Part shown: positions 1-8,315 of the stretch, in pieces
Numbering within the stretch: the first letter of the stretch is position 1
Layout of the letters: each line of letters begins with the position of its first letter
Origin: Lichenicola sp964247725
GTDB taxonomy: Bacteria > Pseudomonadota > Alphaproteobacteria > Acetobacterales > Acetobacteraceae
DNA length: 19,138 nt
Assembly (NCBI GenBank): GCA_964247725.1
Contig: CAXTVM010000054.1
Location: forward strand, 1 to 19,138
Reading direction: 5' to 3'
Made by a program: the position numbers and the translations under genes
Notes under the pieces: model-generated
Told to the model about the DNA's origin: nothing
Seen by the model: the letters and a program-made list of their open reading frames with translations, nothing else
Database searches by the model: none

Positions 1-90
1 CGGTCGGCGGCGGGACCAAGCTCCCGGGCATCTGAACGGCGACCGTCCCGAGCGGAGCGCTGCCCCTGGCAGGGTCCGCGAGCGAAACGC
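1..90. other. Window edge, no gene resolved
   Basis: No gene can be supported here. One forward frame is open from the window edge to a TGA at 31-33 (ending ...GTKLPGI) and could be the last residues of a gene lying upstream. Another forward frame stays open to 118 but has an arginine-rich, non-protein-like composition. Ten residues are too few to identify anything. Confidence 0.2.
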
Positions 91-310
91 CTGGGGACAC
101 GGCTACCGCATTTGAGGAGTGGTGATAAGGAAAAGACCAGGGCTCTGCCCTGGACCCGTTGGAGCCGCGGGCCTCAAACCCCGATTCGAAAGAAGATAGT
201 CCGCGCGTGGAAGTACAACTCCATGAATCGGGGTCTGGGGCCCGCGGCTTCAGTGGGGTCCAGGGGCAAAGCCCTGGCCTTCTTCCCAGTGCGATAGCCG
301 TGCCCCTGGG
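91..310. repeat. Palindromic intergenic repeat, copy A (about 220 bp)
   Basis: This is a large imperfect inverted repeat. The ends match each other: GGGGACACGGCTACCGCA near 93 is nearly the reverse complement of the stretch ending at 307 (TGCGATAGCCGTGCCCC). Each arm carries its own small hairpin: CCAGGGC/GCCCTGG at 137-153, and CCAGGGG..CCCTGG at 260-277. Each also carries a CCCCGATTCG / GAATCGGGG inner border, around a spacer of about 35 bases containing AAGAAGATAGTCCG. The same parts recur at 9987-10052, 16171-16394 and 18425-18592. Relative to the copy at 16171, this one is inverted, because its spacer is the reverse complement. It ends 2 bases before the stop codon of the leftward hydrolase gene, so it forms that gene's 3' end and could act as a terminator or mRNA 3' structure. 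Confidence 0.85.
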
Positions 311-312
311 AA

Positions 313-1422
313 CTACCGGCTCGCCCCCGCCAGGTCGTCCAGACCGGCCGCCGGCAGATAGGCCGGCACCGTGCCGCTCCAGCCCTGGCCCGCGAACCAG
401 GCCGCCGCCGCGATGTCGCCGCCGGACGGCAGCGCCTGCGCCGGCGACAGGATCCAGGCGCCGACGTCGTCGATCACCGCCTGGCGGGCGAGATCGCGCA
501 TCAGCAGGTGGTAGCCGGCTGGGTAGAAGCTGCGGCGCACTCCGGCCGGCAGCGCCGCCCAGGCCGCCGCGGTGGCGCGCGCCGGGATGAGCTGATCGCG
601 GCCGCCATAGGCGACCAGCATGGCGCCGCGCACGTGCGCCGCCGCCGCATGCGCCCGCGTCATCAGGTCGACCAGGCCGCGCAGGGTCGCGGTGCGCGTG
701 GAGCGCATCGTCAGCGGATCGTATGCCAGCCGATACAGGGCGGCGCGGTTGTCGCTGGCGACGATCCTGAGCGGCAGCTCGCGGCCGGTCAGCTGCCAAT
801 CCGGCGCCAGCATGGCCCCGGCCCACAGCGAGACCGTCAGCAGCGGGTTCATCTGGTCGCGGCCCCACACCGCGGGTGCGAGCAGGATGGTGCCGGCCAC
901 CGGCGGCGCGTCCGGCCGCGCCGCCAGGCACAGCAGCACGGCACCCCCCATGCTTTCGCCCATCAGGTAGAGCGGCACGCCGGGCTCGCGGGCGGCGACC
1001 TGGCGCGCCAGCTCGGCCGCGTCCGCCACCAGGCGGTCGGTGCCGGCCCAGCGGCCGCGCCCGGGCGCCTGCCCGAAGCCGCGCTGATCGGGCGCGTAGA
1101 GCGTGATACCGCGCGCCGCCAGCACCGGAGCCGGCAGCTCCCAGGCATCGCGGCTGTCGTTGAACCCGTGCAGCGCCAGGATCACCGCGCGCGGCGGCCC
1201 GTCGGCGCGCCAGACCCGTGCCCGCAGCCGGACGCCGTCCGATAGGGTGAAGGTGAGGTCGGCAGGGACCAGCCGGCGGTCGGCCTGGTGAGCGGCGGAC
1301 GGCGTCGGCAGCTCGTGTTGCCGACCGAGCGGCAGGCCGGCGCACCCCGGCAGCGACAGGGTCGTCGCCGCCAGCGCTTGCAGCAGGACGGCGCGACGGG
1401 CGGGACGGAACGTTCGGATCAC
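313..1422 (-). CDS. Lipoprotein alpha/beta-hydrolase (lysophospholipase / monoacylglycerol-lipase-like)
   Basis: A 369-residue serine hydrolase of the alpha/beta fold, probably acting on lipid esters such as lysophospholipids or monoacylglycerols. The N-terminus has basic residues (RPARR), a hydrophobic stretch and the lipobox LPGC with Cys27, so it should be exported and lipid-anchored facing the periplasm. The oxyanion-region HGF is at 85-87. The nucleophile is Ser157 in GESMGG. The acid is probably Asp276 in YGGRDQLIP, and the histidine is His305 in PAGYHLLMRD. All three triad positions are present and correctly spaced, and the length is normal for a lipidated member with a C-terminal tail. 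The gene is divergent from the zinc-finger/polA run, with 84 bases between the two starts. Its 3' end abuts repeat copy A. The natural substrate cannot be read from sequence. Confidence 0.88.
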   Translation of the reverse strand: MIRTFRPARRAVLLQALAATTLSLPGCAGLPLGRQHELPTPSAAHQADRRLVPADLTFTLSDGVRLRARVWRADGPPRAVILALHGFNDSRDAWELPAPVLAARGITLYAPDQRGFGQAPGRGRWAGTDRLVADAAELARQVAAREPGVPLYLMGESMGGAVLLCLAARPDAPPVAGTILLAPAVWGRDQMNPLLTVSLWAGAMLAPDWQLTGRELPLRIVASDNRAALYRLAYDPLTMRSTRTATLRGLVDLMTRAHAAAAHVRGAMLVAYGGRDQLIPARATAAAWAALPAGVRRSFYPAGYHLLMRDLARQAVIDDVGAWILSPAQALPSGGDIAAAAWFAGQGWSGTVPAYLPAAGLDDLAGASR

Positions 1423-1506
1423 GGGCCTCGGACGGGCGGAGGTTTCAAAGCGCGGTTCTCGTGCCTATCATCGGCACACTCCGCAGACCACCTTCGAGGC
1501 GACACG

Positions 1507-1728
1507 ATGCCGTACGGCGCAGCGACCCCCACCCCGCAGCTCGGCGTCCAGGCCATCGAGACCTTCGTCGTCACCAGCCGCGTGCTGGCCTGCGACGGCG
1601 GCGTAGGGTCGCTCGGGCATCCGCGCGTGTGGCTGCGCATCGCCGGCACCCAGACCTTCTGTCCGTGGTGCTCGCGCGTCTACGTGCTGGCTGCGGATGC
1701 TCCCGAAGGCGACGATTCCGCGCATTGA
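1507..1728 (+). CDS. CHCC-type zinc-finger domain protein (NDUFS6-like)
   Basis: A 73-residue protein matching the zf-CHCC family, the domain found in the complex I accessory subunit NDUFS6 and in short alphaproteobacterial proteins. The presumed zinc ligands are Cys29 and His38 (in ACDGGVGSLGHPRVWL) and Cys52 and Cys55 (in TFCPWCSRVYVL). The start at 1507 was chosen because a GAGG ribosome-binding match lies about 9 bases upstream, and because the family domain fills the protein from about residue 15. It is the first gene of a rightward run, with polA beginning 14 bases after its stop, so co-transcription is likely. Its bacterial role is not established. By homology it may be linked to respiratory complex I, which is inference only. 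Confidence 0.85.
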   Translation: MPYGAATPTPQLGVQAIETFVVTSRVLACDGGVGSLGHPRVWLRIAGTQTFCPWCSRVYVLAADAPEGDDSAH

Positions 1729-1742
1729 CCCCGCCCTCCGAC

Positions 1743-4571
1743 ATGGCCGATCCCGATCTGGCCGATCTTGAAAGTGGCGACGTCGTGCCGCCGGCGGATC
1801 CCGACGCACCCCCGGACGCACCGTGGGCCGGCATCCACCTGGTGCTGATCGACGGCTCCGGCTTCATCTTCCGCGCGTTCCACGCGCTGCCGCCGATGAA
1901 CCGCGCCGACGGCACCCCGGTGAACGCGGTGTACGGCTTCACCAACATGGTCGCCCGCTTCCTGCGCGAGCATGTCGGCACCCATCTTGCGGTGATCTTC
2001 GACGCCGGGCGGCTGACCTTCCGCAACGCGCTCTACGACCAGTACAAGGCGCACCGCCCGGAGCCGCCGCCGGAGCTGGTGCCGCAGTTCGCGCTGGTGC
2101 GGGACGCCACCGCCGCGTTTGGCATTCCGGCGATCGAGCTCGCCGGCTGGGAGGCCGACGACCTGATCGCCGCCTATGCCTGCACCGTGGCGGCCGGCGG
2201 CGGCCGCTGCACGGTGGTCTCGTCCGACAAGGACCTGATGCAGCTGATCCGCCCCGGCATCGACATGCTGGACCCGATCAAGCAGCGGCCGATCGGCGCG
2301 GACGAGGTGCGCGAGCGCTTCGGCGTGGGACCCGACCGGGTAATCGAGGTGCAGGCGCTGATGGGCGACAGCGTCGACAACGTGCCGGGCGTCCCGGGCA
2401 TCGGCCCGAAGATCGCAAGTACCCTGGTCAACGAGTACGGCGACCTCGACGGCATCTACCGCGCGCTGCGGGACGGGCTGATGAAGCCGTCGAAGCGGCG
2501 CGACGCCCTGGAGGCGCACGAGGCCGCCGCCCGGCTGTCGCGCGAGCTGGTGATCCTGCGCCAGGACGCGCCGCTGCCGCTGCCGATCGAGCGGCTCGGC
2601 TACTCCGCCCCCGACGAGGCTCGGCTCGCCGGCTGGCTCGACGGCATGGGCTTCCGGTCGATCACCCAGCGTCTGTCTCTGGAGACGGTGCCGCTGCCCG
2701 CGGCCGTCGCCGCCGCGCCGGTCCCCCGGACCGACGCGCCGTTCGACGGCTACGACACCGTCACCGACCTCGGCGTGCTGGCCGGCTGGGTCGCCGAGGC
2801 CACCGCGGCCGGGGTCTGCGCGGTCGACACCGAGACCGACGGCCTCGACCCGCTCCGCGTGCGGCTGATCGGCCTGTCGCTGGCGACCGCCCCCGGCCGT
2901 GCCTGCTACGTGCCGCTGGCGCACGAGGGCGACCTCGAGCATCCGGTGCCGCCGCAGCCGGACACGGCGGCGGTGCTCGGCGTGCTGGCGCCGCTGCTGG
3001 CCGATCCCGGCGTGCTGAAGGTGTTCCAGAACGCCAAGTTCGACGTGCTGATCCTGGAGCGCATCGGCCGCGGCATCCTCGCCGGCCCGATCGCGCCGAT
3101 CGACGACACCATGCTGATCTCCTACGCCCAGGCCGCCGGCGCGCACGGCCACGGCATGGACGAGCTGTCGTCGCGCTTCCTCGGCCACACCCCCGTCACC
3201 TACGACCAGGTCACCGGCACCGGCCGCGCCCGTGTCCCGTTCGCCCGCGTGCCGCTGCCCCGGGCCGCGCACTACGCGGCCGAGGACACCGACGTCACGC
3301 TGCGGCTGTGGCACGTGCTGCGGCCGGCCTTGCGCACCAACCGGGCGCTGGCGCTCTACGAGCAGCTGGAGCGGCCGCTGATCCGCGTGCTGGCGACCAT
3401 GGAGGCGGCCGGCATCAGCGTCGACGAGGCCGAGCTGCGCCGCATGTCGGCGGACTTCGCCGCGCGCATGGCGGTGATGGAGACCGGGATCCACGGCCTC
3501 GCCGGCCGCCCGTTCAACCTGGGCAGCCCGAAGCAGCTCGGCGAGATCCTGTTCGACGAGATGAAGCTCCCCGGCGGCCGGCGCATGAAGACCGGCGCCT
3601 GGAGCACCGACTCCGCGGCGCTGCAGTCGCTGGCCGAGGGCGGCAGCGAGCTCGCCGCCCGCATCGTCGACTGGCGGCAGCTGGCCAAGCTGAAGTCGAC
3701 CTACGCCGACGCGCTGGTCGAGGAGATCAACCCCGACACCGGCCGCGTCCACACCTCGTTCCAGATGGCGATCACCTCGACCGGCCGCTTGTCCTCGAAC
3801 GAGCCCAACCTGCAGAACATCCCGATCCGCACCGAGGAGGGCGGCCGCATCCGCCGGGCGTTCGTGGCCGCCCCCGGCCACCGCCTGGTCTCGGCCGACT
3901 ACAGCCAGATCGAGCTGCGCCTGCTGGCGCACGTCGCCGACATGCCGGTGCTGCGGGAAGCGTTCGCCAAGGGCCAGGACATCCACGCCCGCACCGCGTC
4001 CGAGGTGTTCGGCGTGCCGATGGAGGGCATGGACCCGCTGATCCGGCGCCGCGCCAAGACGATCAACTTCGGCATCATCTATGGCATCTCGGCGTTCGGG
4101 CTCGGCCGCCAGCTTGGCATCCCGCCGGGCGAGGCCCGCACCTACATCGACGCCTACCTCGCGCGCTATCCCGGCATCCGCGACTACATGGACCGGGTCC
4201 GCGACGAGGCGCGCGCGCACGGCTACGTGCTGACCCCGTTCGGGCGCCGCTGCTGGGTGCAGGGCATCGCCGACAAGAACCAGGCCCGGCGCGGCTATGC
4301 CGAGCGCCAGGCCGGCAACGCGCCGCTGCAGGGCGGGGCCGCCGACATCATCAAGCGCGCCATGGTGCGCCTGCCCGCGGCGATGGAGCGGGCCGGCCTG
4401 CGGTCCCGCCTGCTGCTGCAGGTGCATGACGAGCTGCTGTTCGAGGCGCCGGAGGCCGAGGCCGACGCACTGGCCGCAGTCGCGCGCGACGTCATGCAGG
4501 GTGCCGCCCACCTGTCGGTGCCGCTGGTGGTCGAGACCGGCATCGGCCAGAACTGGGCGGAGGCGCATTGA
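1743..4571 (+). CDS. polA: DNA polymerase I
   Basis: DNA polymerase I, 942 residues, which fills gaps and removes RNA primers in replication and repair. Three domains are visible. The 5'-3' flap exonuclease spans about residues 30-300 and includes DGSGFIFRAFHALPP, the metal-site stretch GWEADDLIA and the helix-hairpin-helix GVPGIGPK. A 3'-5' proofreading exonuclease spans about 340-545 and retains the DxE pair of VDTETDGLDP near 362-364 and YAAEDTD, so it looks active. The polymerase domain runs from about 560 to the end, with motif A SADYSQIELRLLAH (Asp near 719), motif B RRRAKTINFGIIYG and motif C QVHDE (His895, Asp896). An upstream in-frame extension is possible, but the ATG at 1743 begins the only family-like sequence; no clear ribosome binding site precedes it. 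The gene lies 14 bases after the zinc-finger gene, and its TGA overlaps the next gene's TTG. Confidence 0.97.
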   Translation: MADPDLADLESGDVVPPADPDAPPDAPWAGIHLVLIDGSGFIFRAFHALPPMNRADGTPVNAVYGFTNMVARFLREHVGTHLAVIFDAGRLTFRNALYDQYKAHRPEPPPELVPQFALVRDATAAFGIPAIELAGWEADDLIAAYACTVAAGGGRCTVVSSDKDLMQLIRPGIDMLDPIKQRPIGADEVRERFGVGPDRVIEVQALMGDSVDNVPGVPGIGPKIASTLVNEYGDLDGIYRALRDGLMKPSKRRDALEAHEAAARLSRELVILRQDAPLPLPIERLGYSAPDEARLAGWLDGMGFRSITQRLSLETVPLPAAVAAAPVPRTDAPFDGYDTVTDLGVLAGWVAEATAAGVCAVDTETDGLDPLRVRLIGLSLATAPGRACYVPLAHEGDLEHPVPPQPDTAAVLGVLAPLLADPGVLKVFQNAKFDVLILERIGRGILAGPIAPIDDTMLISYAQAAGAHGHGMDELSSRFLGHTPVTYDQVTGTGRARVPFARVPLPRAAHYAAEDTDVTLRLWHVLRPALRTNRALALYEQLERPLIRVLATMEAAGISVDEAELRRMSADFAARMAVMETGIHGLAGRPFNLGSPKQLGEILFDEMKLPGGRRMKTGAWSTDSAALQSLAEGGSELAARIVDWRQLAKLKSTYADALVEEINPDTGRVHTSFQMAITSTGRLSSNEPNLQNIPIRTEEGGRIRRAFVAAPGHRLVSADYSQIELRLLAHVADMPVLREAFAKGQDIHARTASEVFGVPMEGMDPLIRRRAKTINFGIIYGISAFGLGRQLGIPPGEARTYIDAYLARYPGIRDYMDRVRDEARAHGYVLTPFGRRCWVQGIADKNQARRGYAERQAGNAPLQGGAADIIKRAMVRLPAAMERAGLRSRLLLQVHDELLFEAPEAEADALAAVARDVMQGAAHLSVPLVVETGIGQNWAEAH

Positions 4572-5059
4572 AGGCCTACCGGTATCTGATCCCGGCGGCC
4601 CTGGTGGCGCTGGTGCTGGTCCAGCTCGCCTCGGCGATGCACCTGTTCGGCTGGCACGGCCAAGCCGGGACCGGGACCGGGACCGGCCGCGACGTCACCG
4701 GCCGCTGGACGGTCGCCTACGTCGACGCCGGTTGCGGCGGAGGCTGTGCGGCGGCGCTGGACCATCTGGCCGCGGCACTCGACCGGCTGGGGCCGGACGC
4801 CTCGCGCGTGGCGCCGGTGTTCATCACGGGCGACGCCGCGGCGCCGCGGCTGGACCCCCGGATCGCCCGGATCGCCGCCACCCCAGCCGAGATCCGGCAA
4901 GCCGAAGGCGGGTCCGGCGATCCGGACGCCCCGCCTGCTGCCGCGCCTGGTGCCGGCCTGTTCGTGGTCCGCCGGCCGAACGGCGCCTTCGCAGCCACGA
5001 TCGACGGCGCCGCCACGCCCGATGCCCTCGCCGCCAGGCTCCGCGACCTGACCCGCTGA
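4568..5059 (+). CDS. Membrane-anchored Sco1/SenC-like thioredoxin-fold protein, degenerate
   Basis: A 163-residue protein with one N-terminal membrane anchor (about residues 6-23) and an exported domain. The line VAYVDAGCGGGCAAALDHL carries a Cys56-x3-Cys60 pair in the position of the Sco1/SenC CxxxC copper or redox motif. It is followed by SRVAPVFITGD, which resembles the Sco strand ...VQPVFVTVDP. The histidine that Sco proteins use as third copper ligand near the C-terminus is not visible; the matching region reads GLFVVRRPNGAFAATIDG. It may therefore be a redox-only or non-functional relative. The start is TTG at 4568, overlapping the polA stop as TTGA, with GGAGG at 4559-4563. Residues 33-40 come from a GGGACC hexamer repeated three times, giving a Gly-Thr run. 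The family call rests on a short motif, so I am only moderately sure. Confidence 0.6.
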   Translation: MKAYRYLIPAALVALVLVQLASAMHLFGWHGQAGTGTGTGRDVTGRWTVAYVDAGCGGGCAAALDHLAAALDRLGPDASRVAPVFITGDAAAPRLDPRIARIAATPAEIRQAEGGSGDPDAPPAAAPGAGLFVVRRPNGAFAATIDGAATPDALAARLRDLTR

Positions 5060-5063
5060 TCCA

Positions 5064-6800
5064 ATGACGCTCGTCCGCCTCGCCGCACCCTGCCTCGTGG
5101 TCCTGCTGTGCGCCGCCGCGGCGCCGGCGCCGGACCCAGGTATCACCGATCCTGGCACCACCGACCTGCCGCCGGTCGTCGCCCCGGGCGGACGGACGCT
5201 GGGCAGCCCGCATCGCGGCGGCACGCTGCGGCTCACCGCCGATGCCGGCGCCGGCACCGCCGACCCGCAGATCAACTACAATTCCGAGATGATCACGATC
5301 ACCGTCATGGTTTATGACGGGCTCACCACCTTCGCCAAGCGGCCGTTCGAGGCCAGCAACCATCCGGTCGCCGACCTCGCCGACGCGCTGCCGGCGCCGC
5401 AGGACGGCGGCCTCACCTACGTGTTCCACCTGCGGGACGGCATCCGCTTCTCCAACGGTCAGCCGGTCGGCGTGCGCGACGTGGTGGCCTCGTTCCAGCG
5501 CATCTTCAAGGTGAACTCGCCCACCGCCGGCGGCTTCTACGGCGGCCTGGTCGGCGCCGACGCCTGCCTCCGGGACGGCGCGCGCTGCACGCTGGCCGGC
5601 GGCGTGGTCGGCGACGAGGCCGCCCGCACCGTCACCTTCCACCTCACCCATCCGGACGCCGAGTTCTTCGACAAGCTGTCGTTCCCGCACGCCTACGTGC
5701 TGCCCGCCGATACCCCGGCCCGTGACGTCGGCAACGACGCGCCGCCGGGGACCGGGCCGTACCGGATCGTCCGCTACGACCCCAACCACGGCATGCTGGC
5801 GGAGCGGAACCCGTACTTCCACGTCTGGGCCGCGGATGCGCAGCCGGACGGCTATCCCGACCGCATCACCTACTCGTACGGCCTCACCGACGAGGCGCAG
5901 GTGACCGCGGTCGAGAACGGCGACTACGACTACATGTACGACAACGTGCCGCTCGACCGCTTCGGCGAGCTCGGCGACCGCTACACCGACCAGGTGCACA
6001 TCAACGCCATCTTCGGCACCTTCTACCTGGCGATGAACGTCAACCTGCCGCCGTTCAACGATCCGAAGGTGCGCCAGGCGATCAACTACGCCGTCAACCG
6101 CCGCGCCATGCAGACCTTCTACGGCGGCCCGGCCGCGGCCAGCGTACTGTGCCAGAACGTCCCCGCCGGGCTGCCCGGCCACGAGCCCGACTGCCCCTAC
6201 ACCAAGGGTGCGGACGTCGCGCACCCGGCGGCCGCCTGGACCGCCCCCGACCTCGCCCGCGCACAGCGTCTGATCGACGAGAGCGGCACCCGTGGCATGC
6301 ACGTGACGCTGGTGGTGCCGAACCGGGGCGTCGAGATTGCCATGGGCACCTACCTGCAGGCGATGCTGCGCCGGCTCGGCTACGATGCCGACGTGAAGCC
6401 GATCGCGTTCGCGATCCAGTTCACCTATATCCAGAACACCAACAACCGGGTGCAGATCAGCCTGACCGACTGGTACGCCGACTACGCCGCACCCTCCGAC
6501 TTCCTCACCGCCCTGTTCGGCTGCGAGAACTTCCATCCCGGCTCGGACTCGTCGGTCAACATCTCCGGCTACTGCAGCCGGCCGGTCGAGGACGTACTGA
6601 ATCGGGCGGCCCTGATGTCCGTCACAGACAAGGCGGCCGGGGACGCGCTGTGGGCCGAGGCCGACCGGATACTGATGGCCGACGCGCCGGCGGCGCCGCT
6701 GATCCAGTTCAAGAAGATCGAGCTGGTGTCGAAGCGGCTGGGCAACTTCTACACCACCAACCTGTACCACATGCTGTTCTCGCAGGCCTGGGTGCGATGA
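5064..6800 (+). CDS. ABC importer periplasmic solute-binding protein (family 5, peptide/oligopeptide type)
   Basis: A 578-residue extracytoplasmic binding protein of the SBP_bac_5 group, the DppA/OppA/NikA-like proteins that deliver peptides, nickel chelates or similar ligands to an ABC importer. It has a signal peptide (MTLVRLAAPCLVVLLCAAAAPA), with cleavage probably near residue 22. There is no good lipobox, so it should be a soluble periplasmic protein. Family features include GGTLRL near 53, a typical early YDGLTTF segment, the central block TYVFHLRDGIRFSNGQPV, GTGPYRIVRYDPNHGMLAERNPYF, and late FNDPKVRQAINYAVNRRAM. It starts 4 bases after the Sco-like stop with no obvious ribosome binding site, so translational coupling is possible. 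It precedes a DppC-type permease. The pocket residues do not let me name the ligand. Confidence 0.92.
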   Translation: MTLVRLAAPCLVVLLCAAAAPAPDPGITDPGTTDLPPVVAPGGRTLGSPHRGGTLRLTADAGAGTADPQINYNSEMITITVMVYDGLTTFAKRPFEASNHPVADLADALPAPQDGGLTYVFHLRDGIRFSNGQPVGVRDVVASFQRIFKVNSPTAGGFYGGLVGADACLRDGARCTLAGGVVGDEAARTVTFHLTHPDAEFFDKLSFPHAYVLPADTPARDVGNDAPPGTGPYRIVRYDPNHGMLAERNPYFHVWAADAQPDGYPDRITYSYGLTDEAQVTAVENGDYDYMYDNVPLDRFGELGDRYTDQVHINAIFGTFYLAMNVNLPPFNDPKVRQAINYAVNRRAMQTFYGGPAAASVLCQNVPAGLPGHEPDCPYTKGADVAHPAAAWTAPDLARAQRLIDESGTRGMHVTLVVPNRGVEIAMGTYLQAMLRRLGYDADVKPIAFAIQFTYIQNTNNRVQISLTDWYADYAAPSDFLTALFGCENFHPGSDSSVNISGYCSRPVEDVLNRAALMSVTDKAAGDALWAEADRILMADAPAAPLIQFKKIELVSKRLGNFYTTNLYHMLFSQAWVR

Positions 6801-6924
6801 GAGCTCGTCCCGGAATGCGGTCTGCCGGCGATCCGGCGCGCCCCTCTGCGCCTGGCCGTCTGCTCACGGCCATCAAGGCCGCTCCGCTCCGGTTCCGGGT
6901 GGACACGCCGGGCGTGCCGCGCAG

Positions 6925-7956
6925 GTGCTGCACTCTCACCCGGCATACCCCATTCTCGAACGGGCTCTGAGCGTGCGCGGCCCCTGGCGCGTGGCACTTT
7001 GGGCGCTGTTGCGGATGCCGACCGCGGTCGCGTCCCTCCTCGTTCTGGCGCTTCTGGTGTTGGCCAGCCTCGCCGCCCCGCTCTACGCCGGCCGCATCGC
7101 CCACACCGACCCGTTCGCCCCCGACGTCGCCGGCACCGTCACGCTCCGTGGCGTCGAGGTGCCGGTGATGCAGCCGAACGACAACAGGCTGCACCTGGGG
7201 CTGACCCCGATCGGCCCGACCTGGCACGCCGACGCCGACCTGCTCGGCGCCGACGACCAGGGCCGCGACGTCGCCGCGCGGCTGCTGTACGGCGGCCGCA
7301 ACTCGCTGCTGATCTCGGCCTCGGCCGCCCTGCTCTGCATCGGGGTGGCGGCGGTCGTCGGCATCTGCGCCGGCTTCTTCGGCGGCGTGGTCGACGCGCT
7401 GCTGTCGCGGCTGATGGACGTCATGTGGGCGATCCCGGTCTACCTGTTCGCGATCTCGCTCTCGATCGTGACCGTGAGCCAGGGCCTGGCGCTGGGGCCG
7501 TTCACGATCCGCTCCGACAGCCTGCTGCTGCCGATCGCCATCATCGCGCTGGTCTACGTGCCCTACGCGGCGCGGCCGATCCGCGGCCGCGTGCTGACCT
7601 TGCGCCACGCCGAGTTCGTGCTGGCCGCGCGCTGCCTGGGCGTCCCCCGGCACCGCATCCTGCTGCGCGACATCCTGCCCAACGTCGGCACCACGCTCAT
7701 CGTGCTGGCGCCGCTGGTGATGGCGCTGGCGCTGCTGGCGGAGAGCGCGCTGTCGTTCCTGTCGATCGGGGTGCAGGCGCCGGCGGCGAGCTGGGGCACC
7801 ATCATCCAGGACGGGCAGGGGCTGATCTACACCCGCCCGATGGTGGCGATCGCCCCGGGGCTGGCCATCGTCGCCACCGTGCTGGCGCTGAACATCCTGG
7901 GCGACGGGCTGCGCGACGCGCTCGACGTGCGCGAGACCAGCCGGAGACGGACATGA
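6925..7956 (+). CDS. ABC importer inner-membrane permease, DppC/OppC type
   Basis: The second-permease type of peptide-family importers, 343 residues if the GTG at 6925 is used. A GTG at 6973 (MRGPWRVALWALL...) is an equally good start and gives the usual short N-terminus; neither has a strong ribosome binding site. After the first membrane span there is a long periplasmic loop ending in LGADDQGRDVAARLLYGGRNSL, the hallmark DppC/OppC block. Five more spans follow. The EAA coupling loop that contacts the ATPases is HAEFVLAARCLGVPRHRILLRDILPN, and the C-terminal block ESALSFLSIGVQAPAASWGTII is typical. It follows the binding-protein gene by 124 bases. Its partner permease and ATPases are 2.1 kb further on, separated by an accessory insert. 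Confidence 0.93.
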   Translation: MLHSHPAYPILERALSVRGPWRVALWALLRMPTAVASLLVLALLVLASLAAPLYAGRIAHTDPFAPDVAGTVTLRGVEVPVMQPNDNRLHLGLTPIGPTWHADADLLGADDQGRDVAARLLYGGRNSLLISASAALLCIGVAAVVGICAGFFGGVVDALLSRLMDVMWAIPVYLFAISLSIVTVSQGLALGPFTIRSDSLLLPIAIIALVYVPYAARPIRGRVLTLRHAEFVLAARCLGVPRHRILLRDILPNVGTTLIVLAPLVMALALLAESALSFLSIGVQAPAASWGTIIQDGQGLIYTRPMVAIAPGLAIVATVLALNILGDGLRDALDVRETSRRRT

Positions 7957-8040
7957 GGCTTGAGAAACAAACCTCCTGCTGTTGTGTCGTTGAGCCTGCG
8001 AAACATGCGGCCAACATCCTAAATCTGGAACGCTCAGACC

Positions 8041-8048
8041 AAAGGAGG
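8041..8048 (+). promoter_or_regulatory. Strong Shine-Dalgarno AAAGGAGG facing an ATA codon
   Basis: AAAGGAGG is the best ribosome-binding match I noticed in the window. Five bases after it, at ideal spacing, sits ATA (8054-8056) rather than ATG, GTG or TTG. It opens a frame reading SDTDIDARV..., a typical cytosolic N-terminus. The nearest canonical start in that frame is TTG at 8108, 59 bases from the site. Confidence 0.7.
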
Positions 8049-8053
8049 CACCT

Positions 8054-8305
8054 ATAAGCGACACTGACATTGACGCCCGCGTCGCTTCTAAACCCGCCCT
8101 GGCCAAATTGCTCAAGACCAATACGGTCCAGGCCTATGAAATCGGCTACGTCGATGGCTTTCAGGACGGCTATGAGAAGGACGTCGCCGATGGACGTAAG
8201 CAGCGGGACCGGGTCCTCATCCCAGCTGTGGCAGATGGCCTCCGAAAGGGTTCAAGCCGATGCGGCGCAGTCTTGCAGACCCGTCGTAAGAGGACGAAGG
8301 AATAA
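8054..8305 (+). CDS. Small hypothetical protein, apparent ATA start
   Basis: A reading frame of 83 residues if begun at the ATA that the strong ribosome binding site points to, or 65 residues if begun at TTG 8108. I do not recognise the family. The N-terminal half is acidic and aromatic (AYEIGYVDGFQDGYEKDVADGR), reminiscent of short repeated GY/GF-x-x-G-Y helices. The C-terminal part is basic (RRKRTKE). There is no signal peptide and no membrane span, so it is predicted cytosolic. It is the first gene of the insert that interrupts the ABC operon. Its TAA stop lies 10 bases before the ATG of the secreted-protein gene, so the two probably form one transcript. ATA could be a genuine rare start, a mutated ATG that has silenced the gene, or a sequencing error. 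Confidence 0.5.
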   Translation: MSDTDIDARVASKPALAKLLKTNTVQAYEIGYVDGFQDGYEKDVADGRKQRDRVLIPAVADGLRKGSSRCGAVLQTRRKRTKE

Positions 8306-8315
8306 CGTCTGCTTC

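Noticed and set aside
1461..1742. N-terminal extension of polA
   Set aside because: The frame is open upstream, but the bases code for the CHCC zinc-finger protein in another frame and the extra residues are arginine-rich shadow sequence.
1680..4568. Very long leftward open frame opposite polA
   Set aside because: It mirrors the polA codon pattern in very GC-rich DNA. The translation is rich in His, Arg, Gln and Gly with no family motifs, while polA on the other strand is unmistakable.
4824..6770. Long leftward open frame opposite the binding-protein gene
   Set aside because: Low-complexity V/G/H/R composition and no motifs. The forward strand carries a clear SBP_bac_5 protein.
6801..6924. 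Possible mobile-element scar between binding protein and DppC-type permease
   Set aside because: The 124-base gap is longer than expected in a tight operon, but I could not find terminal repeats or similarity to the other repeats.
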